64,000 nt of DNA, taken from Aurelia coerulea. Lineage: Eukaryota > Cnidaria > Scyphozoa > Semaeostomeae > Ulmaridae. Position 1 is the stretch's first letter; each line of letters begins with the position of its first letter. The DNA lies in NCBI GenBank assembly GCA_039566865.1, contig CM076952.1:14776501-14840500 (forward strand). Reading direction: 5' to 3'. Under the pieces are notes generated by a model. It worked only from the letters and a program-made list of their open reading frames with translations, searched no databases and was not told the DNA's origin. Shown one piece after another: positions 22,495 to 32,740 of this stretch. The translations under genes were made by a program, and so were the position numbers.

Positions 22495-22795
22495 AGGAGA
22501 TCTTTGTGGGGCCTGCTTTTCCTGTTGTCCTGCTCTTGTCCTTGGTTATCTTGTGTGGTGGGGGGTTGCCTCTGGACCTATGCTCTTTCTCTGTTCTGTA
22601 ATGTATCCTCTATTTAGTTTATTTCTGTAGGTTATAAGGTTAGCATTTTTTGTAGTAGTGTAGCAAATGTATATCAATTGTTCATCTATGTATGTTGTAG
22701 GGTAGTGGACGTATTTGTATTCTTAGATTTATTTAGATATATTTGTTGAATTGATGAAACTGAAATTGAAACTTTGTAAATAAATAAATAAAGTC
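22495..22795 (+). mobile_element. Probable LINE 3' UTR and tail
   Basis: AT-rich non-coding sequence ending TTTGTAAATAAATAAATAAA, the tail style of non-LTR elements. No coding part is attached, so this is a short 3' fragment of another LINE. The family is not determined. Confidence 0.4.
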
Positions 22796-22981
22796 CCAAA
22801 GGAAAGCAATGTCGCAAGTTGCAATCAAAATCGTAGCTTTTAATTTTTGTTTTGAAACTATTCAATGTCTTTTACGGAAGATGGAATTGAATGTCATAAC
22901 TTTGATCCAATAAAACGTGCATTTTCAATACCCTACCCTGCTGTGTTTGGCTTTGGTGCTAAAATATTTCTGCCACTGCCA

Positions 22982-24470
22982 CTACAAATGGTGTATGGTG
23001 TATATTTCTCGATGAAGATTTAATTCATGAAACTTGGATTGAGATTCCTTTGAATTTTGAGAAATAACGAAAGCGTTCATCATAACCCTCAGTTTCCTGA
23101 CATCCACATAATTTGAAATACGTGCAAGTGCATGCAACTCCTGTCCAGCCTTTTTACAAAGTATGTCTACATGATTTTTTAAATCAAGGTTCTTATCCAT
23201 GTTAGCTCCGAAAGCTTTTCTTCAACAAATTCTGGTATCGTAGTTGCACCAATACGCACTGATACGCCAGTGTTTTTCTCTCCAAAAATCAAAAGATTTC
23301 ATTTGTCAGCATACAGCTTCCTACTATTATGAAGAAACCACTAAGAGAGCCTTTGAGCATCTGGTTCAAGGCAAGAAACTATATGTTCTACCGGGTGTCT
23401 CAAAAAGTCCGGGTGTCTTTTGAATCAACAAGGCAACCAAACGATAAAATTTCGGGACTTTTTGAATTCATGGCTACATTTGTTGGTCTTCAACTTAAAT
23501 GCACATACCTTGCATTTGGAAATCGAACACCAAACACCGGAGATATCAGTTCACAAGGTGAAAATTTGGAGTGCACCTGAAACCAGAGGTTTTGAGAAAT
23601 GGCCTAGCCATAAGTTGACAACAAACAGGCATTTTGCAAACGAATTTTCGACTTTGACCTTTGCTTTTTATTCGTGAAAAGATTTATACCTCGAATTACT
23701 TCTATTGTTCTTGAAGTGACTTTTCTTTTGAAGAAACGGTCCTTGCATTGCAAGCGATCCCAAGTAATTTGTATTAAAGAAGAGGAAAAGGGGCACATGC
23801 ACGCCTATTTTGGAGATGTGGCACGACTTTATCATTCTTACCACATTTTCATTATATTTGTTTAATCAGCGCCATGTCCATGCATCTTTTATTCTTTTCA
23901 AAAGCAAAACATGGAAACTTAAAGTCTACAGGCGCTTTGGAAAATGTCCACGATACTAATCATGACTGGGCCCTTTTTCAAAACCTCTGGTTTTGGGTGC
24001 ACTATAAATTTTGACTTTGCGAACCTGTATCTCCGGTGTTTGGTGGAAGATTTCTAAATGCAAGGTACGTGCATCTAAGTTGAACATTGATAAATTTAGC
24101 TGTGAAGTCGGGGAGCAATGATATCTTATTGCTTGGTTTCTATTTCCAGTCAAAAGGGGGTGCTTTTTTCTGAGACACCCGGTAGTTCACGACAGCACAC
24201 ATAGATAGTCGTGTCATCGGCGTAAGTAATTGCAAATCTCAGTCTCTTCCACCAAAAAGAAAAGGTCGGTTATGAATACATTAAATAATGGGGGCCCCAG
24301 CACAGAGCCTTGCGGTACACCCTTAATTGATTCCTGCCAGGAACTGAATGACTCAATGACCTTAACTCGCTGTTTCCTGTTTAAAAGATAATCATGAACC
24401 AGTTTTAGGGCAGATCTATTGAAACCGGCTAGTATGAGTTTTATTACCTGATAGCTTCTAATTTTGACTT
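22982..24470 (-). mobile_element. LINE B: reverse transcriptase fragment, split by a foldback
   Basis: Minus-strand reverse transcriptase from GFNRSALKLVHDYLLNRKQR through motif B KGVPQGSVLGPPLFN and motif C NYADDTTIYVC to the C-terminal KNLDLKNHVDILCKKAGQEL block. The foldback at 23391-24182 splits it just after motif C, and the two sides join in frame when one TA is kept. Two in-frame stops, one frameshift near 23210 and a deletion near 23045 inactivate it. Both ends are truncated. Confidence 0.8.
23391..24182. mobile_element. Foldback MITE, CCGGGTGTCTCA ends
   Basis: 792 bp, ends CCGGGTGTCTCAAAAAG and CTGAGACACCCGG flanked by TA (23389-23390, 24183-24184). Arms of about 250 bp share AAAACCTCTGG, CACCAAACACCGGAGAT and TGCATTTAGAAAT-like blocks in inverted order. 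The 350-bp centre is unique. TA target implies Tc1/mariner-type mobilisation. Confidence 0.85.
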
Positions 24471-24489
24471 ATATCATTTAGTCAAACGC

Positions 24490-25027
24490 ATTTCGTTATT
24501 GAAGACGAGGCTGAAGGCCCCACCCATTGCCTGTATACCAACGATTTTCAAGCTCAGCACCCCAAAATTGACCGAGTCAACCTGTTTTCATAAATTTCCC
24601 CGTCGGGGGACCATTCCCGCATTCTCCGCTCGATGAGAGACGGGGCCATTCCACATTAAGCTCAACAGGATTCCTTGAAGCATCCATAACCTTGATTCAA
24701 TGTTAAAGAAAGCTAGTTTATCTAAAAGTGCTTTTTAAGTTCCATTTGATTTGCTTTAAACAAACGAGATTCTACCCTTTCACAAAATATGCAAGTTAGG
24801 GGCGTCTGGTTTCAACTTTCGCACAAACTTGAACTTCAAAAGCTCGTAACTCCGTAATCAATCAATATACGTAACTCGTAATATTTAGACGATTCGATTT
24901 GCTAGCTTTTGGTGTCTAAAATTAATTTAAAATCTCAACAATTTGGTTATCTTGACATGGAGCCCGTACATTGTTTCATTACTTTTTTACATTTAATGAA
25001 AGGCCGAACAAACTTTGGACACCCTGT
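24490..25027 (-). mobile_element. CAGGGTGTCC-family transposon, partial
   Basis: The right end reads GGACACCCTG followed by TA (25028-25029). The body is the inverted partner of 19596-19960. The left terminus is not visible. It abuts the truncated 5' edge of LINE B. Confidence 0.6.
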
Positions 25028-25891
25028 AAACAAAATTACATAAAAGCAAACTTTTACATGAAAACACACAGTTTTCTATCTTGGTAAGTGAATACAGCCA
25101 GCTGGATGAACTCCAACATAGTAACTGTATTTTAGGGGAAGATCTTGATGAATTCACAGGGAGGGGGGGGGGGGTGTGATTTCTGCAATTCAGTGGAGTG
25201 GACTATATATGGAATTCACTTACCAGGATAGCAAAATTCAAATGCTTATATACAACCTATCCAATTCTAGAAACCTAAATTTACCAAATCTAAAAAATAA
25301 TCGAAATACGTTTTTCATTCCCAGACTTAGGCCTATATTTTCTTTTCATGTTGAACATTCTTCATGAGCCTGACAAGCATGAAGCATGAAATGAATGATC
25401 ATCGATCGCCTGCACAAATAACAAATGGTCGATTGTTCTCATACAATTCATTTCAATAATAGCTTTGTAGCATTTAATAGCAACATCAATAACAATGTTT
25501 TGTTTACAAGGGAAAATGAAAAAGGGCCCCATTCTGACTTAGGCCACTGGGGCAAAAGTACTAATTTTTCCTTCACTACTGGGACAAGCAAAGGGCCCAC
25601 TGGGGCAAATGGATCACCAGTCAGTACGTTAAAAAATACCCTGATGAAAAAACAATGGTTCATTTTTCACGGGCCCCTGGCGGTTGCCCCGGCCCCCAGG
25701 TCGGTTGCCCCCGGGTCGGGCCCGGGCCCCGGGTCGGTTGCCCCGGCTACCCCCCCTCTCGGCGGTCCTGATGGTGGGTGGTCATTGCATTAATTAGACC
25801 TCCGGGAGTAGTGCAGGTGCTGGGATTCTACTCTTTTTGTGGCGAAAAACACCAAAATTAAGATCCCAATCTGATTCCAAATTGACTGTCT
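25028..25891. other. No clear gene; GC-rich CCCCGG repeat patch
   Basis: Contains a G13 run near 25161 and a very GC-rich degenerate repeat at about 25668-25765 (units like GGTCGGTTGCCCC and GGGCCCCGGG). A 122-codon frame at 25425-25793 owes its Pro/Gly/Ala tail to this repeat and is not a credible gene. Confidence 0.45.
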
Positions 25892-27396
25892 GTGATATGT
25901 AACAGAACTTCGACGAATAAAACAGCAAACGTAAAATTACTAGATGAGGGGCATGATTCTGAAATAGAAGCATGGACATCAAACTCTTGTATTGAGTCTT
26001 CAGGGTCCATAGATATATCGTCTCTAGCTACAGTTTTGACTGGTGTTTCGGAATCAGATTTATCAACAGGTGAACTTACTACACCTATGGTTAGTCCAAC
26101 TGTTTCTTCAGATTTTTCAAGTGACTTGGAAAATCTTTTTGGATTAAGAGTACAATACCATAATCACCCCCTCATAGGTTTTCTGAATATAAATAGCTTA
26201 AGATACAAGATTGTCGATCTTAGGATTATTGTTGAAAAATTCTTGCCTGATATTCTCGTTATCGAGGAGACAAAACTTAACTCGGAATTCAATATCAAAA
26301 CTTTTTTGATGAATAACTATCAAACACCCATGCGTCGTGATAGGAATGAATTTGGCGGTGGCCTGATGCAATATGTTCGCAAGGGTGTTGTTTGCAGTCG
26401 TGTTCCTTTGTTTGAAGTTTCAAGTCTTGAACTCATCTGTTCTGAACTGACAGTTAATAAGAAAAAATGGATTATCTATAGCATTTATCGTCCCCCTGAA
26501 CCCAGAGATTTAGACTCGTTTTTCTCTGCCCTTTCCATTTCATTGAATTCAGCTTTAGACAAATATGATAATGTGATATTGATGGGAGATATCAACATTA
26601 ATACCTTTGACAAAGAAGATGGTGCAAATCAGAAGCTCGTAAACTTTTGTGATGTTTTTGGGCTTTCAAATCTAGTGACGGCCAAAACCTGTTTCACTAA
26701 AACTAGTAGCTCTTCGATTGATGTTATCCTCACTAACAGAGTGAGAAGTTTCCAGAAAACTTCAGTCTTTGAGACAGGTCTTAGCGATTATCATGGTCTC
26801 GTTGTCACAGATCTAAAATCACATATCCCTCGTCTTAAACCCAAGGTGATTAAGTATAGAAACTATAAAAATTTCGATTCAGTTAAATTTCTTGCAGATG
26901 TTCGCACAACTAATTTTGATGCCTTGGAGGACCCCGATGATTGCTATAATAACCTTACCAACAACTTCCGAAATCATATAGTAGATAAACATGCTCCTCT
27001 GAAAACTAAGTTTGCGCGAGGAAATAGTGCACCTTTCGTAACTCGTGAACTAAAAAAGGCAATTTATACCAGAACGCGGTTGAAAAACAAATTCAACAAA
27101 TATCCTACAAATATAAACGAAAGAAACTATAAAAAGCAGCGCAACAAATGCGTTTCCTTACGAAAGAAAGCAATCAAACAACATTTCAAAAAGGCTACTG
27201 CTGGAGGTTTAATTTCTAATCAAGATTTCTGGAATCTGGTGAAACCTTTTCTTTCTAATAAAGGTGGTTTGGTCGGTGATGATATTTCCTTGGTACACAA
27301 CAACCAAATTGTTACTGATGACAGTGAGTTGACTGAGATTTTCAATAATCATTACATTAATATAGTTGAGAAAACAAGTGGACAAAAACCTTGTAA
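25892..27396 (+). pseudogene. LINE C endonuclease region
   Basis: About 500 open codons. The APE fold is recognisable by GFLNINSLRYKIVDLR (Asn), VIEETKLNSEF (Glu), YSIYRPPEP, LMGDININTF (Asp/Asn), SIDVILTN and GLSDYHGLVVT (Ser-Asp-x-His), so all catalytic positions appear present. A basic linker with NYKKQRNKC follows, then a helical region up to SGQKPCNIA, where the 27405 element enters. The Ser/Thr-rich first 90 residues are of unknown role and may carry an ORF1 junction. The ATG at 25892 is only the first in frame. Confidence 0.8.
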
Positions 27397-27404
27397 CATT
27401 GCTG

Positions 27405-27709
27405 CCCGGGGGGTCTACCTTGGAGAAAAACAACGGGGATGTGCCTGCCAAAAGACAATTTTATGACCCTGTCCTGGAATAAATGTTTGAAAACATAGTA
27501 CCTGTCCTGGATAATACAAGTGTCTTTGTAAGTTACCTTAATTTTGCATGTCAAATCTGACCTGTCCTGGGAAAAAGCTTTAATGAACATACCTGTGCCG
27601 GAATAAATACACAAAAGGTATAACCCTGTCCTGGAATTTTCTTCCGAAAGTGGGGCCCTATTGGCAGGCACATCCCCGGGTGCTCAATGTATTAAGTAGA
27701 CCCCCCGGG
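27405..27709. mobile_element. CCCGGGGGG MITE with internal CCTGTCCTGGAATAA repeats
   Basis: 305 bp, perfect 14-bp inverted ends CCCGGGGGGTCTAC plus an inner inverted GGGGATGTGCCTGCC block, flanked by perfect 8-bp duplications CATTGCTG (27397-27404 and 27710-27717). The interior is five degenerate copies of ACCTGTCCTGGAATAA at roughly 40-bp spacing. LINE C reads through as CNIA-DTVK without it. The superfamily is unassigned. Confidence 0.85.
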
Positions 27710-27717
27710 CATTGCTG

Positions 27718-29730
27718 ATACCGTTAAAAATGATGATGATCGACTACTCGTTAGGCTTATTCTAGAGAAGTACAAAGATCACCCTAGTGTTCTTGCCATA
27801 AGGGATGGTAGTGATATTTAAAATTCCTTCTCATTTCACGAGGTGCAACATCATGAGGTCTGGGCTTTACTGAGATCCTTGAATGGAAAAAAATCTACCG
27901 GCGAAGGTCAAATTCCGCCAAAACTAGTGCATTTAGCTGCAGATGAACTTACCGCTCCCTTAACCTTTGCAATAAACAGCTGCTTACAAAGCCATAGGTT
28001 TCCAGATAAAGGAAAGCGTGCAGCAGTATGCCCTTTGGATAAGGATGAAGCAAATCGCACAGTTGAGAAAAATTTTCGTCCTATAATCTATGAAAAAGTC
28101 ATGAAACAGCAATTAGTTGTCTATTTGATACTACGCTCTCGGTTTTCATAGGCGCGTATAGGAAAGCATACGGTATGCAGCACGTTTTGATAAGACTCCT
28201 CGAAGACTGGAAGACCAAACTTGACAATAATTACATTGTAGGTGCTTTATTGATGGACTTGTCAAAAGCATTTGATTGCATCCCACACGATCTGCTGATT
28301 GCGAAGCTGAATGCGTACGGTGTGGATGAAAATGCCTTGGTACTAATCTATTCATATCTTAAACGGCGTGAGCAATCCGTGAGGATAAACAATACATACA
28401 GTTCCTTTCAAACAATCTTATCTGGGGTCCCCCAAGAATCGGTGTTAGGTCCTATTCTTTTTAATGTATATATAAATGATCTTTTTCTGTTTATTAAACA
28501 GGCAACGCTAGAGTGGTGTCGCCCATTATGCCCATGTCGTCGCGAAGTTCTGAGTTAGATCCAAATAGAGCAATTAATGAAAAACCAAATATCCAGATTA
28601 TATCACCAACTAATGGAGAAAAAGATCTCAGAGTATTGATTTTTTACGTAAACTCTTTATAATGATTTTAGAAGATTTTAAAGAAAGGGGTAAAAGCGTC
28701 GTTTTCTTCTTGCGTCGCCCATTATGGCCGCAGGAGAAACAATGAACGCTACTCTCCGGTAAAAAGTTTTAATAAGAAAAACAGCTTTAATTACTGTTCT
28801 TTGTTTATCATTTGGTACTTTAAACCTAAAAATATCAATAAGAATTAACCCAAACTTCGAGTTTTGGCAATTGAAATACATGCTTTGAGTTGTTCTAAAT
28901 CCTGCCTTATCTCTTGTGCATGGATAGATGAGATTTGGCATAGTTTCTAAAATGAAAATAGACTTAATATAATGCTGCGTTTTTTTGGGTTTCAATGATT
29001 TTCCAAGTTAGTAAGTAAAATTTTAACCCAAATTGGTGTTTTTTTTAATAAATGTTGCATTTTAATATTTTGAAGTGATTGGAAACTTCTCTGGTAAACT
29101 GATGGGCATAATGGGCGACGAAAATGGCAATTAGCAGCACTCAGACTGCATAACCTTAAATCTGAATCAGAAGTCACTTTGATTTGGTTTCATTGTAGAT
29201 CTCCTCTCAAGAGACATGACTTTTGAAAAATCAAAGCATATTTGAAAAATTTCAAACCTCAAGGTGCCGAGCGAACGAAAAAGAAGGAAGGAATATAAAT
29301 AGAATCATGAAATTTGCAATATTTGAAAGAATCAATTAGAGATATGCACAAACCATCTCGCCGGGTTTCAATGCAAATGAACTGAAACTTCAGTGAAGGT
29401 CAAATCATGATAAAACAGATGTCAGTGAAGATTTTCCGCGCAATTGCAATTTTATTACTAGTCGTCAGTCCCCTGAAATTTAATTTTGTCTTGCTAGCCG
29501 GCCATAATGGGCGACCGGCCATAATGGGCGACGCTACTCTATATAATTATGCCGACGACAACACGCTTGCTTGTTTCTCTAGGACTCTACCAGATTTGGT
29601 GCGAGACTTAGAGGCAGAAGCAGTCGTTGCACTAGATTGGTTAAAGGAAAACCATATGATTGCAAATCCATCAAAGTTTCATGCACTGTTAATTAAAAAA
29701 GACCAGACAACTACCAGTGGTGAGTAAATA
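27718..29730 (+). pseudogene. LINE C reverse transcriptase, interrupted
   Basis: Blocks in order: LLRSLNGKKSTGEGQIPP, VCPLDKDEANRTVEKNFRP, a short deletion, YEKVMKQQLVVYL, a frameshift near 28140, motif A LLMDLSKAFDCIPHDLL, motif B SGVPQESVLGPILFNVY (Glu replaces the usual Gly), then after the insertion motif C YNYADDNTLACF and KENHMIANPSKFHALL. One stop near 27820 and the frameshift show it is dead. Removal of 28511-29539 with one TA restores the codons before Tyr-Asn-Tyr-Ala-Asp-Asp. Confidence 0.85.
28511..29539. mobile_element. TA-target transposon with repeated GTCGCCCATTATGG ends
   Basis: 1029 bp flanked by TA (28509-28510, 29540-29541). Left end GAGTGGTGTCGCCCATTATG, right end on the opposite strand GAGTAGCGTCGCCCATTATG. 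The GTCGCCCATTATGG box also occurs internally near 28715, inverted near 29103, and twice head to tail at the right end (29502-29535). This suggests a smaller related element nested within, or multiple transposase sites. The interior is non-coding. Confidence 0.75.
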
Positions 29731-29751
29731 AGTATTCAAGGAAAAACAATC

Positions 29752-30411
29752 ATGTCTGAAGATTCAGTCAAACTTCTCAGGATTCAACTAGACTATAAAC
29801 TAAACTTTGATCCACACATCGCAGTACTTTGTAGAAAAGCTGCAACTCAACTTAATGTCCTAAAGAGGCTTCGAGCTTATATTGGTTTTGATGCGAGAGA
29901 AGTCCTTGTTCAGATCTTTTTTTATTCTAATTTCAATTATTGTCCTTTAGTATGGCATTTTTGTTCAGCTAAATCAATGCATAAGATTGAGAGGGTACAA
30001 GAACGTGCACTTAGGTTCCTTCATAATGATCATGTCAGTTCATATAATGACCTTCTACTGAAATCACAACGATGCACCATGCATGTTTACCGACTTAGAG
30101 CTATCTCCATAGAAATTTTCAAGACTCTAAATGGTCTGATCCCATCCTTCATGAAAGATATTTTTCAAGTTAGATCCTCTAATTATTCATCGCGAAATCC
30201 TAATAACCTTACTCATTACAGACCAAACCAGGTTACTTTCGGTGCTCGCAGTGTCAAGTTCTTAGGACCGCAGATTTGGAATTGCTTACCAAATGAGCTA
30301 AAATCGGCTGAAAGCCTGAATATTTTCAAAAGGTTAATATCACAATGGGATGGCCCCACGTGCAAATGCAACGCCTGTCGTTTTACTGTAAATAATGTAC
30401 AAACCGTTTAA
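29752..30411 (+). pseudogene. LINE C C-terminal domain
   Basis: 219 open codons after the reverse transcriptase: LLRIQLDYKLNFDPHI, a CRKAATQLNVLKRLR block, FFYSNFNYCPLVWHFCSAK, ERALRFLHNDH, LNGLIPSFMKDIF, FLGPQIWNCLPNELK and a final WDGPTCKCNACR cysteine cluster. Stop at 30411 is followed by the AT-rich 3' UTR. A stop at 29726 separates it from the motif C frame. Confidence 0.8.
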
Positions 30412-30531
30412 AAAAAATGTATTTATTTTAATTTAATTACTGTATCCATCGATTTTGATTAGTTTCCATGAACATATGTACATAGTAGTCTAGATGAATG
30501 ATGATTTTTTCAATCGATGTAAAATAAAGAT

Positions 30532-30564
<33 letters not shown>

Positions 30565-30682
30565 ACAACAACATTCTGGGACTGAGTCTGATTCTGAATC
30601 TGATTTTGAATCTGATTCTAATGCTGGGTCTGAATAGCATGCGGTCTTTTTGGCCCAAGGAACGAAATAATACGGGAACGAT

Positions 30683-30835
30683 ATGGACGTCACAAACATG
30701 TTTAAGGCCACACTAAAAACAATAAGGATACGAAAGAAACATCTCCTGGATGGCAGCAAAGATGAAAATGTAAAGATCTCATTGAAGAAGCATAAGAAAG
30801 AGCGAACAATTTTCCAACAACGATCAGCTGATGTT
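30683..30835 (+). CDS. Probable first coding exon of a syntaxin-18-like SNARE
   Basis: The 51 codons from ATG 30683 read MDVTNMFKATLKTIRIRKKH, a Lys-rich variable part, and QQRSADV before a strong donor GTAAGT at 30836-30841 (phase 0). I judge this to match the start of animal syntaxin-18, an ER t-SNARE for Golgi-to-ER transport, whose N-terminus has the same M-x-V-T-x-L-F-x-A-x-x-K-T-x-x-x-R pattern and a later S-x-x-A-x-E-V-I. Without a search this is recognition only. No further exon was found, so the rest of the gene would lie beyond long introns or outside the window. The LINE C tail ends about 110 bp upstream, and the Merlin-bearing LINE fragment would lie in intron 1. Confidence 0.5.
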
Positions 30836-31156
30836 GTAAGTTTTTCAAATGTTTCATCATACTTATTTTGGTGGGGTGCGGGTGCCCACAGGGGAAATTG
30901 GGAAAAGAAATAAGCACCGAATATAAAGTGACGAGCAACATTTTTAGTTAGACCTAGGGTATCGGTGGTATTTTCCCGACGGCATGGACCTAGTAGGGTG
31001 GTTTCGGGTATTATGGGACGTTATTATTATTAAAGTAGGCCAACATATATATATATATATATACATACAAGACATATATACATATAGATACAATAGCTAT
31101 AACTAAGAGCTAATTCAAGCCTACTATCTAAAAAAGTAAAATTTGTAAGAAAAAAT

Positions 31157-32057
31157 GGGATGACTGCACTTTAGCGGACCAAATTTCCTTACAAAACGGA
31201 AGTTGAATTGAATTGCAAACCATTCGATCTAACTGGCCTGTTGTAACAATTGAAAGCTCGAATGGCCAATCAAAATTGACCTGTCAAGATAGGAGATTTT
31301 GTTGGTTGAACAACAAGCAAAAATGGCGCTAGTTTACGATGATATATATAGGATTTGCGAAAATAAGGAAAAGTTGTTTAATTTGTTAAAAGAAAAGAGA
31401 TTGCTTGGCGATTATGAAAATGCGACGTGCGCCAAATGTAATTATGGAAAGCTGAGACTGCAAACCGACAAGTCATTCAGCCAAGACGGGATTTACTGGA
31501 GATGCAAAGGGTGCTCACATTTAACTGTAAACCATAGCATTGAATTTAAAAGCAGCGAGGGCGCTTGCACAAACACCATCGAATCCACCTGGAACGCTGT
31601 GAAGAAATCTCTTCCAAAATTTGGAACAAGAAAAGAAATGTACGACACATATTTTGCGGAATATTGCATTCGAAAGCAATACCTAAAGCCAAGCAGCGAT
31701 AAATTCTTGAAGTTTCTTAAATTGATCACAGAAGTTCACCCAGTTAAGGAGCGTAAACCACTCGTACATTTACAGCCATGCAGCAGTTTCAATAACAGTT
31801 TAGATGACTTTGTTCTGAAGCTTTGGTTTCTTTCTTGGGGGCTGCTGCCCCCAAACCCCAGTTTATTAGCAATGTTGTGCACATATGATCTTTTATCTTA
31901 TCCTAAAAAAGTTGTGAACTAAAAGAAATTTAGTTGTCATTTGCTTCTTCATATCTTCGTCCGCCCTGTTGCTCGCGTCATCGTTGCTAGGTAGTAGGAA
32001 TTCAATTCAACTTCCGACCAGGTAATGAAACTTGGTCCGCTAAAGTGCAGACTATCC
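31157..32057 (+). mobile_element. Merlin-type DNA transposon, internally deleted
   Basis: 901 bp flanked by perfect 8-bp duplications GAAAAAAT (31149-31156 and 32058-32065). Inverted ends are GGGATGACTGCACTTTAGCG and GGATAGTCTGCACTTTAGCG, with TGCACTTTAGCGGACCAA perfect. The 8-bp duplication and the IS1016/ISXO2-like protein identify Merlin. The interrupted LINE 3' UTR aligns with the copy near 22040 once the insert is removed. Confidence 0.85.
31299..31922 (+). pseudogene. Merlin transposase lacking its catalytic centre
   Basis: A 207-codon frame. ATG 31323 (MALVYDDIYRICENKEKLFN) is the more natural start. Residues about 45-80 form a zinc ribbon (CAKCNYGKLRLQ ... WRCKGC). The frame then jumps straight to TNTIESTWNAVKKSLPKFGT and YFAEYCIRKQYL, which in ISXO2/IS1595-like transposases lie after the catalytic core. 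About 100-120 residues containing the first catalytic Asp residues are therefore missing, although the frame stays open. The product could still bind DNA but not cut it. A GC palindrome (31833-31855) encodes the WGLLPPNPS part of the C-terminus. Confidence 0.75.
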
Positions 32058-32621
32058 GAAAAAATTAGAAAATAAATAAAATTCTGAATGATTAAATACA
32101 GATACATTTTACAGATTTTTACAATGCTTTTAATATTTACAATGTTTTCTTTCTTTTTTTTTTGGTAAATACAGAGCAGAAAATTTAATATCAGCTCAAG
32201 AACCCAACCTGTGCCACGAAAGGTCTGCATATTCTACAATTACATTCCTCTCCCCTCCAGGTTTTGATTTTCCTTTTGAAACTGGAGAGAGTATCTGACT
32301 GTTTTAGGTTATTGGGAAGTGCCTGCCATAATCTAAACCCAAGAAACGATATTGTCTCTAAGCCATAGCACGTAGTGCGTGCTTGTGGCAAGGATAGGTT
32401 ATGGCAGCCTCTTAACCCATAAGAAACCTGTTTTTCAACGAAAATGTCCTTCATGAAGCTGGGATTAAGGCTCAGTTTTTGTCTTAAAGACTTCAGTCAT
32501 TAGCAATTGTAAATTCCTTATGTGGAGTGGGACCGAATTGTCTCTCAGTAACATTGTATCAAAATCTGATCTCATATCTTTGTAAGTTATTTGTAAGAAT
32601 AACTTTTAATAGCAAACTCAC

Positions 32622-32740
32622 CCTGGGTACCAGAGCCTAACAAAAATAAAAAATAAAATGAAAAAAGAAAAGTGAGATCATTTTGTTCTCTTTTCTTTTT
32701 TTATTCTATTTTCTGCTTTGCTCTGGTACCCACGGTGTAG
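32622..32740. repeat. About 119-bp near-palindrome (CCCTGGGTACCAGAG ends)
   Basis: Left arm CCCTGGGTACCAGAGC followed by A-rich sequence, right arm its inverse GCTCTGGTACCCACGG preceded by T-rich sequence, with a loop of only a few bases. A single end of the same repeat lies at 13881. Could form a cruciform or a hairpin RNA. Confidence 0.7.

Larger units (their letters stand above)
25892..30572 (+). mobile_element. LINE C: nearly full ORF2 with two insertions
   Basis: A plus-strand LINE of the CNCRLC-tail type with endonuclease (25892-27396), reverse transcriptase (27718-28508 plus 29542-29730) and C-terminal domain (29752-30411). It ends with a 3' UTR and a CAA microsatellite tail (about 30533-30572). 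Insertions at 27405-27709 and 28511-29539 split it, and both leave clean target duplications. It ends about 110 bp upstream of the syntaxin-like exon. ORF1 and the 5' UTR are not recognised. Confidence 0.85.
31021..32523 (-). mobile_element. LINE 3' end split by the Merlin element
   Basis: Same family as 21936-22494. The C-terminal coding part lies at 32191-32454 (KDIFVEKQVSYGLRGCHNL, WRGEECNCRICRPFV), and the 3' UTR continues through 32066 and resumes at 31148 after the Merlin insert. The tail is ATT/TA-rich near 31021-31065. Truncated at the same 5' position as the 22494 copy. Confidence 0.8.

Noticed and set aside
25425..25793. A Pro/Gly-rich 122-codon frame as a host gene
   Set aside because: Its composition comes from a GC-rich degenerate repeat and it has no splice or start context.
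30490..30759. Minus-strand frame rich in Ser/Asp and Cys upstream of the syntaxin-like exon
   Set aside because: The Ser/Asp and Cys runs are translations of the CTGATT and CAA simple repeats.
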